62,700 bases of DNA, taken from positions 1 through 62,700 of IMG/VR virus record IMGVR_UViG_3300048625_000103; one strand, given 5' to 3'. Numbering within the stretch: position 1 is the stretch's first letter; the number at the start of each line of letters is the position of its first letter. This document shows positions 51,911 to 59,958 of the stretch, in pieces. This stretch comes from a virus. The notes below the pieces were generated by a model. It saw nothing but the letters and a program-made list of their open reading frames with translations, was not told the origin of the DNA and did not search any database. Made by a program: the position numbers and the translations under genes.

Positions 51911-52849
51911 ATGGCAACATTCCGTTTTCCAGACGAGCTGGACCAAGAAGACAACACGCCTGAAATTGAGATTGAAATTGAGGATGACACCCCAGTTGAA
52001 GATCGCAATAAAGAGCCAATGCCTAAAGAGATCGTCGAGCAGCTAGATGCTGATGAGCTCGATGAATATGACGGCAAGGTCAAGGAAAAGCTCAAGCAAA
52101 TGAAGAAGGTGTATCACGATGAGCGACGCGAGAAAGAGCGCGCGCTACGTGATCAACAGGAAGCTATTGCTTTTGCCCAACGTGTTGCCGAAGAGAACAA
52201 GCGCATCAAAGCGATGTACTCGAATGGTGAAAAAGAATACGTAGAGTCTTTGAAGACTTCTGCTGAAATGTCACTTGAAATGGCAAAGCAGAACTACAAG
52301 AAAGCTTACGAAGAAGGCGATACGGATAAGGTAATTGAAGCCCAGCAAAAGATGCAAGAAGCAAACTTGCGGATGATGCAGGCAAAAAACTTTAAGCCTA
52401 CCGCTTTACAAGAAGAGAATTTTGAGGTACAAACTCAACGTGAGCAGACCCAATCTGTTCCAAAACCTGACAACAAAGCGTTAGCGTGGCAAGAGCGCAA
52501 CAATTGGTTTGGTCAGGATGAGGAAATGACAGCATCAGCTTTAGGCTTGCATGAAAAGCTTAAACGCAATGGTGTCCAAATTGGATCTGACGAGTATTAC
52601 GCGACATTGGACAAGACAATGCGCAAACGCTTCCCCGAAAATTTTGAGGAAGCACAAGAGGAAGAAGTCGTTTCGAAGGCTGAACCAGTACGAACCAAAC
52701 CCCGTACCGTTGTCGCCCCGGCCGTCCGCAGCACAGCTTCTAACAAAATTAAGCTGAGCCCACGACAAGTCGAACTTGCCAAAAAATTTGGTTTGACACC
52801 GGAAGCTTATGCACTTGAAATGAGAAAAATTGAGGCCCAAAATGTCTGA
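51911..52849 (+). CDS. Scaffolding protein (312 aa)
   Basis: Acidic, highly helical: a short acidic N-terminus (Thr-Pro-Glu-Ile-Glu-Ile-Glu-Ile-Glu-Asp), long charged coiled coil (residues ~60-190) and a basic C-terminal helix-turn-helix (Pro-Arg-Gln-Val-Glu-Leu-Ala-Lys-Lys-Phe-Gly), the classical capsid-binding tail of scaffolds. Position before capsid genes fits. CAGGAGCC precedes the start. Confidence 0.82.
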   Translation: MATFRFPDELDQEDNTPEIEIEIEDDTPVEDRNKEPMPKEIVEQLDADELDEYDGKVKEKLKQMKKVYHDERREKERALRDQQEAIAFAQRVAEENKRIKAMYSNGEKEYVESLKTSAEMSLEMAKQNYKKAYEEGDTDKVIEAQQKMQEANLRMMQAKNFKPTALQEENFEVQTQREQTQSVPKPDNKALAWQERNNWFGQDEEMTASALGLHEKLKRNGVQIGSDEYYATLDKTMRKRFPENFEEAQEEEVVSKAEPVRTKPRTVVAPAVRSTASNKIKLSPRQVELAKKFGLTPEAYALEMRKIEAQNV

Positions 52850-53300
52850 AGTTACACAAACACGCAAATCCCGCGAAGCTGATTCTCGCGCCGTCTTTAC
52901 ACGCCCAGAAGCATGGAGACCACCAGAAGCTCTTCCCAGTCCTGATGACCGTCCCGGATGGTCTCATCGTTGGGTTCGTTTGAGTACCTTGGGCACGTCG
53001 GACCCCAGTAACATTTCTTCCAAGCTGCGCGAAGGATACGAACCCTGTAAAGCAGATGAGTATCCTGAAATGATGATGCACGCTACTACCGAAGGTCGCT
53101 TTAAGGGCAACATTGAGGTTGGCGGGTTGATGCTCTGTCGTATTCCGTCGGAGTTCTTGGATCAACGTTCTGCGTACTACGCAAACATGAACAAGTCTCA
53201 AATGGAGTCCGTGGACAACAACTTTTTACGCGATAGTGACCCACGTATGCCTCTTTTCTCTGAAAAGAAAACGAAGGTCACTTTCGGATCTGGTTCTTAA
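52842..53300 (+). CDS. Head protein of unknown function (152 aa)
   Basis: A 152-residue protein with Ser-Arg-Glu-Ala-Asp-Ser-Arg, Trp-Arg-Pro-Pro-Glu-Ala, Lys-Leu-Arg-Glu-Gly-Tyr-Glu-Pro and Gly-Gly-Leu-Met-Leu-Cys-Arg-Ile-Pro. A family found between scaffold and capsid of marine/freshwater podoviruses, suspected head component. The start at 52842 overlaps the scaffold end by 8 nt. Confidence 0.7.
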   Translation: MSEVTQTRKSREADSRAVFTRPEAWRPPEALPSPDDRPGWSHRWVRLSTLGTSDPSNISSKLREGYEPCKADEYPEMMMHATTEGRFKGNIEVGGLMLCRIPSEFLDQRSAYYANMNKSQMESVDNNFLRDSDPRMPLFSEKKTKVTFGSGS

Positions 53301-53315
53301 ACTTGGAGTTCTAAC

Positions 53316-53933
53316 ATGGCTTATCCCACTGTTTCTGCCCCATACGGCCTGAAAGCAATCAATTCGATTGATGGCAAGCCTTATGCTGGTGCAATTCGTC
53401 AAATCCCTATCGCTTCTGGCTACGCCACAGCTATCTTTAACGGTGACACCGTGAAGATCAGCGGCGGCTATTTGGTTGCCGATACAAGCACAAACGCTGC
53501 CACGCCTTGCGGTGTGTTGGTCGGTTGTTCTTACATCAACTCTTCTGGCCAGCCAGTGCAGGGTCAATACTACCCAGCCGCTGCTGCTACCTCTACAAAC
53601 CCAGCATTTGCTTACGTGATCGATGATCAACAAGCTTTGTTCAAGGTTGCATTGGTCACTGCCGGTACAACTACCGTTGTGTCTAGCACCGTTGGCGCTC
53701 GTAGCACATTGGTCGGTCAAAACATCGCTTTGGTTCAAAACTCTGGCAGCACCATCACTGGTGACTCTGCTATTGGTGCAACCGTTACAGGCGCTGGTAC
53801 CACAGCCACCATTCCTTTGCGCGTTATTGACGTGGTTCCTGAGTCGGCTCAAGTCATCTCTGGTACTACCTATTACCGCGAAGTGTTGGTGAAAATCAAC
53901 ACACATCAGTACAACAACACCACTGGTGTTTAA
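53316..53933 (+). CDS. Capsid decoration-like protein (205 aa)
   Basis: A beta-rich 205-residue protein opening Ala-Tyr-Pro-Thr-Val-Ser-Ala-Pro-Tyr-Gly-Leu-Lys, with Phe-Asn-Gly-Asp-Thr-Val-Lys and Gly-Val-Leu-Val-Gly-Cys, the pattern of decoration or stabilisation proteins found directly before the major capsid gene. GGAGTTCTAAC precedes the start. Confidence 0.72.
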   Translation: MAYPTVSAPYGLKAINSIDGKPYAGAIRQIPIASGYATAIFNGDTVKISGGYLVADTSTNAATPCGVLVGCSYINSSGQPVQGQYYPAAAATSTNPAFAYVIDDQQALFKVALVTAGTTTVVSSTVGARSTLVGQNIALVQNSGSTITGDSAIGATVTGAGTTATIPLRVIDVVPESAQVISGTTYYREVLVKINTHQYNNTTGV

Positions 53934-53943
53934 GGAGTAAACC

Positions 53944-54855
53944 ATGGCTATTTCACGCGCACAGTTACTTAAAGAACTGCTCCCCGGCTTGAACGCTTTG
54001 TTCGGTCTTGAGTATGCACGCTACGGCGAAGAGCACAAAGAAATCTACGAAACAGAGACATCTGAGCGTAGTTTCGAAGAAGAAACCAAACTCTCTGGTT
54101 TCTCTGCCGCTCCTGTCAAGAATGAAGGCTCTGCCATCAGCTATGACAACGCTCAAGAAGCATGGTCCACTCGCTATACGCACGAGACTATCGCCCTCGG
54201 TTTCTCCATCACTGAAGAAGCTGTTGAAGATAACTTGTACGACAGCCTGTCTGCTCGCTACACCAAGTCTTTGGCTCGCGCCATGGCTTACACCAAGCAA
54301 GTGAAAGCTGCCGCTGTTCTGAACAACGGTTTCACTTCTGGCTACAACGGTGGCGACGGCGTGCCTTTGTTCTCTACAGCTCACCCACTGATCTCCGGTG
54401 GCGTGAACAGCAACACACCCGCTACTCAAGCCGACTTGAACGAGACTTCTTTGGAAGCCGCCGTTATTCAGATCGCTGCTTGGACAGACGAACGTGGTTT
54501 GCTGATCGCTGCAAAGCCCAAGAAATTGGTTGTGCCTCCAAGCCTGCAATTCGTTGCAACCCGCTTGTTGGAAACCAACCTCCGCGTCGGTACAACTGAC
54601 AACGACATCAACGCAATCAAGAACAATGGCGCCATCCCTGATGGTTACACCATTAACCACTTCTTGACCGACAACAACGGCTGGTTCTTGACCACTGACG
54701 TTCCTAACGGTTTGAAACACTTCGTGCGTTCGCCTTTGGCCAACAGCATGGACGGTGACTTCGATACTGGTAACGTCCGTTACAAGGCTCGCGAGCGTTA
54801 TTCGTTCGGTTGGTCTGATCCTTTGGGCATCTTCGGTAGCTCGGGTTCTAACTAA
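53944..54855 (+). CDS. Major capsid protein (303 aa)
   Basis: A 303-residue HK97-fold candidate. N-terminal helix (Leu-Leu-Lys-Glu-Leu-Leu-Pro-Gly-Leu-Asn-Ala-Leu-Phe-Gly-Leu-Glu-Tyr), E-loop region (Glu-Thr-Glu-Thr-Ser-Glu-Arg-Ser-Phe-Glu-Glu), Gly-Phe-Ser-Ile-Thr-Glu-Glu-Ala-Val-Glu-Asp-Asn on the spine helix, and a C-terminal P-domain (Tyr-Lys-Ala-Arg-Glu-Arg-Tyr-Ser-Phe-Gly-Trp-Ser-Asp). Followed by a strong terminator, as usual for a highly expressed gene. TAAGGAGTAAACC precedes the start. Confidence 0.9.
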   Translation: MAISRAQLLKELLPGLNALFGLEYARYGEEHKEIYETETSERSFEEETKLSGFSAAPVKNEGSAISYDNAQEAWSTRYTHETIALGFSITEEAVEDNLYDSLSARYTKSLARAMAYTKQVKAAAVLNNGFTSGYNGGDGVPLFSTAHPLISGGVNSNTPATQADLNETSLEAAVIQIAAWTDERGLLIAAKPKKLVVPPSLQFVATRLLETNLRVGTTDNDINAIKNNGAIPDGYTINHFLTDNNGWFLTTDVPNGLKHFVRSPLANSMDGDFDTGNVRYKARERYSFGWSDPLGIFGSSGSN

Positions 54856-54874
54856 TCCTAGAACGATTAAGATA

Positions 54875-54898
54875 AGGGGCTTCGGCCCCTTTTCTTTT
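54875..54898 (+). terminator. Rho-independent terminator after major capsid gene
   Basis: AGGGGC, UUCG-type loop TTCG, GCCCCT, then TTTCTTTT. Perfect 6-bp GC stem with a stable tetraloop. Confidence 0.9.
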
Positions 54899-55007
54899 GC
54901 CTAAAACGGGTGTATATTTACGCAACCCGGGATTTTTCCGGCGTATCAAACAGGCCCGGCTGACCTCATGCAGATTGATATGCCACAACGCATGTAAGGA
55001 GATCCTC

Positions 55008-55532
55008 ATGGGATTCGCAACTCACCTCGGCCCTTGGTTGTTGGGTACTGTTAAAAACACCACCGGCACCACTCCCGGCACGGTTAAAAACACTGGCGAC
55101 ACTATGGTTGCCCAGACATTCAAGAAAGATTACACAGGCACCACAACTGCTGGCCGCGCTGACGTTATCGCTTGCTTGCCTGCTGGCGCTCAGATCATCA
55201 ACATTTACCAAGACACATTGGTCGCCTTTACTGGTTCCACATTGGCCAATGCCCAAATTGGCGATGGCACAACAGTGAACAAGTATTTCACCACTACAGA
55301 CTTGACCGCAGCTGGTCGTGCAGCAAGCACAAACGGCGTTTTGGCCAACTGGGCTGGCGCTGCTACTACAGCAGTTCCATCTGGCGCTGGTATCGGTTCT
55401 ACGGACGTTTTGGTGACAGCCACAATGACTCCTACGGCCGCTACCGTTACTGCCGGTACAGTGCAATACACCATTGTTTACACAGTGCGTAACTCTGACG
55501 GTGCACAAGCTCCTACAGCGTTCCAACAGTAA
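55008..55532 (+). CDS. Structural protein, beta-rich (174 aa)
   Basis: TAAGGAG six nt before the ATG sets the start. Opening Gly-Phe-Ala-Thr-His-Leu-Gly-Pro-Trp-Leu-Leu-Gly-Thr-Val, then Thr/Ala/Gly-rich strands. Similar proteins follow the capsid in podoviruses and may be head fibre or minor capsid proteins. Flanked by terminators on both sides, so it could be its own transcript. The 100-nt leader (54899-55007) shows some dyad symmetry but no sure promoter. Confidence 0.7.
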   Translation: MGFATHLGPWLLGTVKNTTGTTPGTVKNTGDTMVAQTFKKDYTGTTTAGRADVIACLPAGAQIINIYQDTLVAFTGSTLANAQIGDGTTVNKYFTTTDLTAAGRAASTNGVLANWAGAATTAVPSGAGIGSTDVLVTATMTPTAATVTAGTVQYTIVYTVRNSDGAQAPTAFQQ

Positions 55533-55543
55533 TCAATCCTGCG

Positions 55544-55565
55544 GAGGGCTTCGGCCCTCTTCTTA
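55544..55565 (+). terminator. Rho-independent terminator
   Basis: GAGGGC, loop TTCG, GCCCTC, followed by TTCTT. A weaker U-tract suggests partial termination. Confidence 0.75.
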
Positions 55566-55584
55566 AAACTTTAGGAGATTGATT

Positions 55585-55866
55585 ATGGCTATGCAAACAG
55601 ACGTTAAAACGGGATCTGCTGCCGCTGGTGCAACAACCACTATTTTTGGTGGCCCGGCACGAATCAAGGCTGTGACCATTAGCTACCCATCGGGTGGTAC
55701 TGTGGTTTTGAATGACGGCACTGCTGGTACAGCAATGTTTTCATTTACAGCGCCAGCTGCTGCTGGATCGGTTCACATTTTGTTTCCCGGTGAAGGAACG
55801 AAATGCAACACAAATATCTCTGCCGTGTGCGCAGCAGCAACAACAGCTGTAGTGTTTTATGGCTGA
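55585..55866 (+). CDS. Small beta-rich virion protein (93 aa)
   Basis: TAGGAG precedes the start at 55585. A 93-residue Ala/Gly/Thr-rich beta protein (Ile-Lys-Ala-Val-Thr-Ile-Ser-Tyr-Pro-Ser-Gly-Gly; Phe-Thr-Ala-Pro-Ala-Ala-Ala-Gly) resembling small virion surface proteins. Overlaps the next gene by 8 nt. Confidence 0.7.
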   Translation: MAMQTDVKTGSAAAGATTTIFGGPARIKAVTISYPSGGTVVLNDGTAGTAMFSFTAPAAAGSVHILFPGEGTKCNTNISAVCAAATTAVVFYG

Positions 55867-56587
55867 TCAAAAGGTTTTCGACGTATCTGGCCGCCGCCTC
55901 ATGGTGGCAATTCCAGCTTACGACGGCAAGCTGAATATTAAGTCGGCGTTCGCCTTGGCCAACCTTGCAGTTCATACTGCACAGGCTGGGGTGACGCTGC
56001 AACTTAATCAAATTTCTGGGTGCTCGCTTATCACCAAAGCGCGCAACGTTCTAGCGGCCGACTTCCTTGCTTCGGACTGCACTGATTTGCTTTTTATTGA
56101 TGCAGACGTTATTTTCAAAGCTGAAGATGTAATGCGTTTGCTGGCACTGAGCGGTGACAAAGACATCACCGCAGGGGCGTATCCACGACGCTCAAAAGAC
56201 AAGAAATTCTTCACAGACCTGTACTTAACCGAAGATGGCAAGCTCGAGTTTGCTGACGGCATGTTGCGCGTGCAGCGTATCGGTACAGGTTTTATGCTGA
56301 TCCGTCGCCATGTGCTTGAGACTTTGCGAGACAAGCATCCTGAGTGGCGCTGTTACAACAATGTTTTGGAGCGGGATGAACATGCAATATTCGACTTCCA
56401 ACTCAAAGACGGCGAATACTATGGTGAAGACTACACCTTTTGTAACCGCGCATCTGAAGAAGGATTTACTGTGCATTTGGACACGGACATCAATCTACCG
56501 CATGTCGGCACGGAAGAGTTTGCCAACCATTTTGGTGAAGAGGTGTTGAAGCCCTTGCTTGAACATTACGAGGTGAGCAATGTCTAA
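55859..56587 (+). CDS. GT-A-fold glycosyltransferase-like protein (242 aa)
   Basis: Val-Ala-Ile-Pro-Ala-Tyr-Asp-Gly near residue 17, Ala-Arg-Asn near 63, Leu-Leu-Phe-Ile-Asp-Ala-Asp-Val (the metal-binding Asp-x-Asp near 77) and Gly-Glu-Asp-Tyr-Thr-Phe-Cys near 194 follow the GT-A order of phage glycosyltransferases. It could add sugars to a virion protein or to host surface glycans. It is unusual in the middle of the structural operon and overlaps both neighbours by 8 nt. Confidence 0.8.
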   Translation: MADQKVFDVSGRRLMVAIPAYDGKLNIKSAFALANLAVHTAQAGVTLQLNQISGCSLITKARNVLAADFLASDCTDLLFIDADVIFKAEDVMRLLALSGDKDITAGAYPRRSKDKKFFTDLYLTEDGKLEFADGMLRVQRIGTGFMLIRRHVLETLRDKHPEWRCYNNVLERDEHAIFDFQLKDGEYYGEDYTFCNRASEEGFTVHLDTDINLPHVGTEEFANHFGEEVLKPLLEHYEVSNV

Positions 56588-56834
56588 AAAAACACCATCA
56601 CTTGCAATTGGACGCGGTGAAAAGCTCCCAGTTTCAAAGGGTGCTGGCCTCACTGCCAAGGGTCGCGCCAAGTACAACGCTGCAACAGGCAGTAACTTGA
56701 AGGCTCCACAGCCACAAGGCGGTAAACGCAAAGATTCTTTTTGTGCTCGCATGTCCGGAATGCCCGGCCCCATGAAAGACGAAAAAGGTAAACCAACTCG
56801 TAAAGCAGCCTCTTTGGCGCGGTGGAAATGTTAA
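56580..56834 (+). CDS. Small basic conserved protein (84 aa)
   Basis: A very basic 84-residue protein: Ser-Leu-Ala-Ile-Gly-Arg-Gly-Glu-Lys-Leu-Pro, Lys-Gly-Ala-Gly-Leu-Thr-Ala-Lys-Gly-Arg-Ala-Lys-Tyr-Asn, Ser-Phe-Cys-Ala-Arg-Met-Ser-Gly-Met. A family common in aquatic phages (DUF6321-like by recollection). Possibly DNA- or head-associated. The last base of the stop is the next start. Confidence 0.72.
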   Translation: MSKKTPSLAIGRGEKLPVSKGAGLTAKGRAKYNAATGSNLKAPQPQGGKRKDSFCARMSGMPGPMKDEKGKPTRKAASLARWKC

Positions 56835-57100
56835 TGGATGCAAACACTATTTGGAGCACTGCTCTAACTATCATCATGGCCCTGCTTGGATTTATTGTGA
56901 AGGCAAAAGATGCTGAGCATAAAGAAACAAAAGACGAGCTTGGACGCGTCACAATCCTTCTCAATCGAACTCGCGAAGAAGTCGCTAAAGAGTACGTCAC
57001 AAAAGTTGAAGTCCACGCAGACATCAACCGGGTCTTGGACAGGCTTGATCGCTTGGATGAAAAACTGGATCGACTTATGGAGAACAAGCATGCCATCTAA
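56834..57100 (+). CDS. Membrane-anchored coiled-coil protein (88 aa)
   Basis: The N-terminal membrane helix (residues ~5-23, Ala-Leu-Thr-Ile-Ile-Met-Ala-Leu-Leu-Gly-Phe) is followed by a long charged coiled coil with Leu-Asp-Arg heptads (Val-Leu-Asp-Arg-Leu-Asp-Arg-Leu-Asp). Widespread in phages; suggested as holin-like or membrane-associated. The start at 56834 is preferred because it overlaps the upstream stop (TAATG); ATG at 56828 is also possible. Confidence 0.65.
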   Translation: MDANTIWSTALTIIMALLGFIVKAKDAEHKETKDELGRVTILLNRTREEVAKEYVTKVEVHADINRVLDRLDRLDEKLDRLMENKHAI

Positions 57101-57512
57101 AAGTGAAGCTCAAAAGCGTTTGATGGATGCCGCGGCACATAATCCATCGTTTGCAAAAAAGGTGGGAATTCCATCAAAGGTAGCAAAAGATTTCAGCGAA
57201 TCCAGTGTTGGCATGAAGTTTAAAAAGGGTGGCGCTGAATCTCAACCTCAGCGACAATCCATCAATCAACCAAAAATTAACCACGGCGATCAAGCGCTGT
57301 TTTCGAAAGGTGGCAAAGCCATGGATAAAGCGGACATCAAACAAGATAAAGCAATCGTAAAGAAGGCTTTTGGCATGCACGACAAACAGTCGCATGAAGG
57401 TAAGAAAACAAATCTTTCAAAGCTGGCACGCGGTGGTGGTATTGAGTCCAAGGGTAAAACCAAAGGCAAAATGATCACCATGTGCGGTGGCGGAATGTCG
57501 AAGAAAAAATAA
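57090..57512 (+). CDS. Basic protein with KGKT tail motif (140 aa)
   Basis: Opens Pro-Ser-Lys-Ser-Glu-Ala-Gln-Lys-Arg-Leu-Met and has Lys-Val-Gly-Ile-Pro-Ser-Lys-Val-Ala-Lys-Asp-Phe, then a basic Lys/Gly-rich tail with Gly-Gly-Gly-Ile-Glu-Ser-Lys-Gly-Lys-Thr-Lys-Gly-Lys. The tail is shared with 57522 and 59994. Likely a DNA- or RNA-contacting virion protein; unproven. Confidence 0.7.
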   Translation: MPSKSEAQKRLMDAAAHNPSFAKKVGIPSKVAKDFSESSVGMKFKKGGAESQPQRQSINQPKINHGDQALFSKGGKAMDKADIKQDKAIVKKAFGMHDKQSHEGKKTNLSKLARGGGIESKGKTKGKMITMCGGGMSKKK

Positions 57513-57521
57513 GGAATCATC

Positions 57522-57869
57522 ATGGCTACAAAAGAAATGACGTCAGCAGAGTACACAAAAAAAATGTACGAAGAATCTCCTTATAAAGATAAAGCGCGTG
57601 ACAGTGATATGAGAAACAAGTTAAACGCTATGCTGAATACAGCAGGCGCAGGCCGAGGAAATCAAGGTGGCCCTACAGCCAAACAAGTTGGCCAAAATCG
57701 TGGAATGATGAGCGATGCTGAAAAAGGTGCTCGCGAAGAGATGGAATTTAAAAAGCTATCAGAACCAAACGAAGATCAACGATACAAAAAAGGCGGTTCA
57801 GTTTCTTCTGCTTCGCGTCGTGCTGACGGTATTGCTTCCAAAGGCAAAACACGCGGTAAGGTGATCTGA
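57522..57869 (+). CDS. Small protein with RADGIASKGKTRGK tail (115 aa)
   Basis: A 115-residue charged protein, mostly disordered. The last residues Ala-Asp-Gly-Ile-Ala-Ser-Lys-Gly-Lys-Thr-Arg-Gly-Lys-Val-Ile repeat the motif of two neighbours. TAAGGAATCATC gives the ribosome site. Function unknown. Confidence 0.7.
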   Translation: MATKEMTSAEYTKKMYEESPYKDKARDSDMRNKLNAMLNTAGAGRGNQGGPTAKQVGQNRGMMSDAEKGAREEMEFKKLSEPNEDQRYKKGGSVSSASRRADGIASKGKTRGKVI

Positions 57870-58102
57870 TGCGTGCCAGTCGCGGTATGGGCGCAATCGC
57901 GCCCTCTAAGATGCCAAGCGGTGTTCGCAAAGCACGCCGTGACAATACAGACTTCACTGAATTTGCTGAAGGCGGAAAAGTGGGTCTGTACGCAAACATC
58001 AATGCCAAACGCAAGAGCGGTGCAAAAATGCGCAAACCCGGCGCAAAAGGTGCCCCAACTGATCAGGCGTTCATTGATTCAGCAAAAACTGCAAAGAAAT
58101 AA
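57869..58102 (+). CDS. Small basic protein (77 aa)
   Basis: A 77-residue very basic protein (Arg/Lys/Gly-rich) with Phe-Ala-Glu-Gly-Gly-Lys-Val-Gly, a motif also found in the ejection proteins. The start overlaps the upstream stop by 1 nt. Possibly a DNA-condensing or head protein. Confidence 0.7.
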   Translation: MRASRGMGAIAPSKMPSGVRKARRDNTDFTEFAEGGKVGLYANINAKRKSGAKMRKPGAKGAPTDQAFIDSAKTAKK

Positions 58103-58104
58103 TC

Positions 58105-59025
58105 ATGGCAAACACATCCGGTAAAACAGTATTCAACTTGGACTTGTCCGAGCTGATTGAGGACGCTTTCGAGCGTTGCGGTCAAGAGCTGCGCACCGGA
58201 TATGAGATGCGTACAGCCCGTCGATCGCTCAACCTTTTGACTATTGAATGGTCAAACAGAGGCATCAACTTGTGGACCATTGAGCAGGGCCAGATCGTAA
58301 TGAATACTGGCCAAGCCATGTACGCCATTCCATCTGACACCATTGACTTGCTGGACACGGTTACACGTACAGGCTCTGGAACTACACAAAGTGATGTGAG
58401 CGTCACTCGCATCTCAGAGCCGACGTACATGACAATTCCAAACAAGAATGCAACTGGCCGCCCGGTTCAAGTTTGGATCAACCGTCAAACAGGTTTGGTA
58501 AACACAACGTCAGTGGTTACTGTTGCTGCGATCAATGATACTGATACAACGATTACAGTTTCCGACGCAAGCCAGCTTGGCACGATTGGGTTCATCAATA
58601 TTGGCTCAGAGACAATTGCCTACCAAAACGTTTCTGGAAATCAGCTGTTGAACTGCTTCCGCGGGCAAAACAACACAACGGCAACGGCTCATGCCATGGG
58701 ATCTTCTATTTCCGTGGCAAACCTGTCGTCGATTAACGTTTATCCAACACCAAGCGCGCCGGGCAATCAGTACACGTTTGTGTATTACCGTATGCGCCGC
58801 ATTCAAGATGCCGGTGGCGGTGTGAACATTCAAGACATTCCATTCCGCATGCTTAACTGCATGGTTGCTGGCTTGGCCTTCTACTTGTCTCAAAAGGTTC
58901 CCGGTGCAGAAGCTCGCATGCCTTGGCTGAAGTCGGAATATGAAGAGCAGTGGCTTTTGGCATCCACAGAAGATCGAGACAAATCTGCCGATCGTTATGT
59001 CCCACGGAACATGATGTATGCCTAA
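58105..59025 (+). CDS. Head-tail connector / tail-tube-like protein (306 aa)
   Basis: Residues ~10-70 are helical (Glu-Leu-Ile-Glu-Asp-Ala-Phe-Glu-Arg-Cys-Gly; Ala-Arg-Arg-Ser-Leu-Asn-Leu-Leu) as in connector proteins of the gp4/gp11 type. A central beta domain then an aromatic C-terminal stretch (Phe-Arg-Met-Leu-Asn-Cys-Met-Val-Ala-Gly-Leu-Ala) follow. It lies with another connector gene at 60427. Assignment is by fold pattern and position. Confidence 0.7.
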   Translation: MANTSGKTVFNLDLSELIEDAFERCGQELRTGYEMRTARRSLNLLTIEWSNRGINLWTIEQGQIVMNTGQAMYAIPSDTIDLLDTVTRTGSGTTQSDVSVTRISEPTYMTIPNKNATGRPVQVWINRQTGLVNTTSVVTVAAINDTDTTITVSDASQLGTIGFINIGSETIAYQNVSGNQLLNCFRGQNNTTATAHAMGSSISVANLSSINVYPTPSAPGNQYTFVYYRMRRIQDAGGGVNIQDIPFRMLNCMVAGLAFYLSQKVPGAEARMPWLKSEYEEQWLLASTEDRDKSADRYVPRNMMYA

Positions 59026-59533
59026 AAAAGACGCAGAGGCCCGTAAAGCGTATCAACGCGAATACAGTCAACGCAAACGTGTTGAGGCTTATGCTCGTGT
59101 AAAACAATGGAGAAAAGAAAATCCAGAGAAGGTTGCAGAGCAAAACCGGGTCTATGCTGAAAAACATCCAGAAAAGCTGGTTGAAAAATCCATTCGATGG
59201 AAAATAAAAAATCCAGAACGTGCCTCTCAAGTCTCAAGGGCTTCTCGTTTAAAAAACAAAGGTCGGATTGTCGCAAATAAGGCGGCATATAGGGCCGCAA
59301 AAAAAAATAGAACGCCATGTTGGCTAACTGATTTTGACCGTTTAAAAATAAAATGCATGTACCAGTTGGCTGCAATGTACAGCAAAGAAAATGACTGTAA
59401 ATTTGAAGTTGACCACATAATTCCGATGTGTGGAGAGCTTGTTTCCGGCCTTCATGTACCAAGCAATCTTCAGGTGATAAGAGCATCTGAAAACAGAATG
59501 AAGAACAACAAATTTGAGGTAAGCAATGCCTAA
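59018..59533 (+). CDS. HNH endonuclease with Lys/Arg-rich repeats (171 aa)
   Basis: The C-terminus carries Phe-Glu-Val-Asp-His-Ile-Ile-Pro-Met-Cys-Gly ... His-Val-Pro-Ser-Asn-Leu-Gln-Val ... Asn-Arg-Met-Lys-Asn-Asn-Lys, the HNH core. The first ~95 residues are repeats of the type Trp-Arg-Lys-Glu-Asn-Pro-Glu-Lys that wrap DNA in homing enzymes. Overlaps neighbours by 8 nt on each side. Mobile gene in the connector cassette. Confidence 0.9.
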   Translation: MPKKDAEARKAYQREYSQRKRVEAYARVKQWRKENPEKVAEQNRVYAEKHPEKLVEKSIRWKIKNPERASQVSRASRLKNKGRIVANKAAYRAAKKNRTPCWLTDFDRLKIKCMYQLAAMYSKENDCKFEVDHIIPMCGELVSGLHVPSNLQVIRASENRMKNNKFEVSNA

Positions 59534-59954
59534 TCGTTTTGCTTCTGGTAAATATTCAATTGCTGAATGCGATCGTTGTGGTCAAAGATATAAGCTAAAG
59601 GAGCTTAGAAAATTAACCATAAAGACAAAACAAGTTAGCATTAAGGTGTGTCCTGAATGTTGGGAACAAGACCAACCACAATTGCAGATCGGTATGTGGC
59701 CGGTTAACGACCCGCAGGCGGTGCGTGAACCACGTCCAGACACAAGCTATACGGCATCTGGCACAACTGGCCTGCAAGTTAACAACTCCGGCAACACAAC
59801 GCTGCTTGGAGAAGGTTATGTTTCGGAAGGAAGTCGCAACATCCAGTGGGGATGGGCGCCTGTAGGTGGTGCTCGTCTTTTTGACGATGCGTTGACGCCA
59901 AATAACTTGTCTTTAGCTGTGATAATCGGTACAGTACAAGTCGTGGCGAATTGA
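59526..59954 (+). CDS. Zinc-ribbon structural-operon protein (142 aa)
   Basis: N-terminal zinc ribbon: Cys-Asp-Arg-Cys-Gly-Gln-Arg-Tyr and Val-Cys-Pro-Glu-Cys-Trp. Then Trp-Pro-Val-Asn-Asp-Pro-Gln-Ala-Val-Arg-Glu-Pro-Arg-Pro-Asp, followed by a Gly/Ser-rich beta part. Found in connector regions of marine podoviruses. Function unknown. Hairpin copy E follows. Confidence 0.75.
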   Translation: MPNRFASGKYSIAECDRCGQRYKLKELRKLTIKTKQVSIKVCPECWEQDQPQLQIGMWPVNDPQAVREPRPDTSYTASGTTGLQVNNSGNTTLLGEGYVSEGSRNIQWGWAPVGGARLFDDALTPNNLSLAVIIGTVQVVAN

Positions 59955-59958
59955 AATC

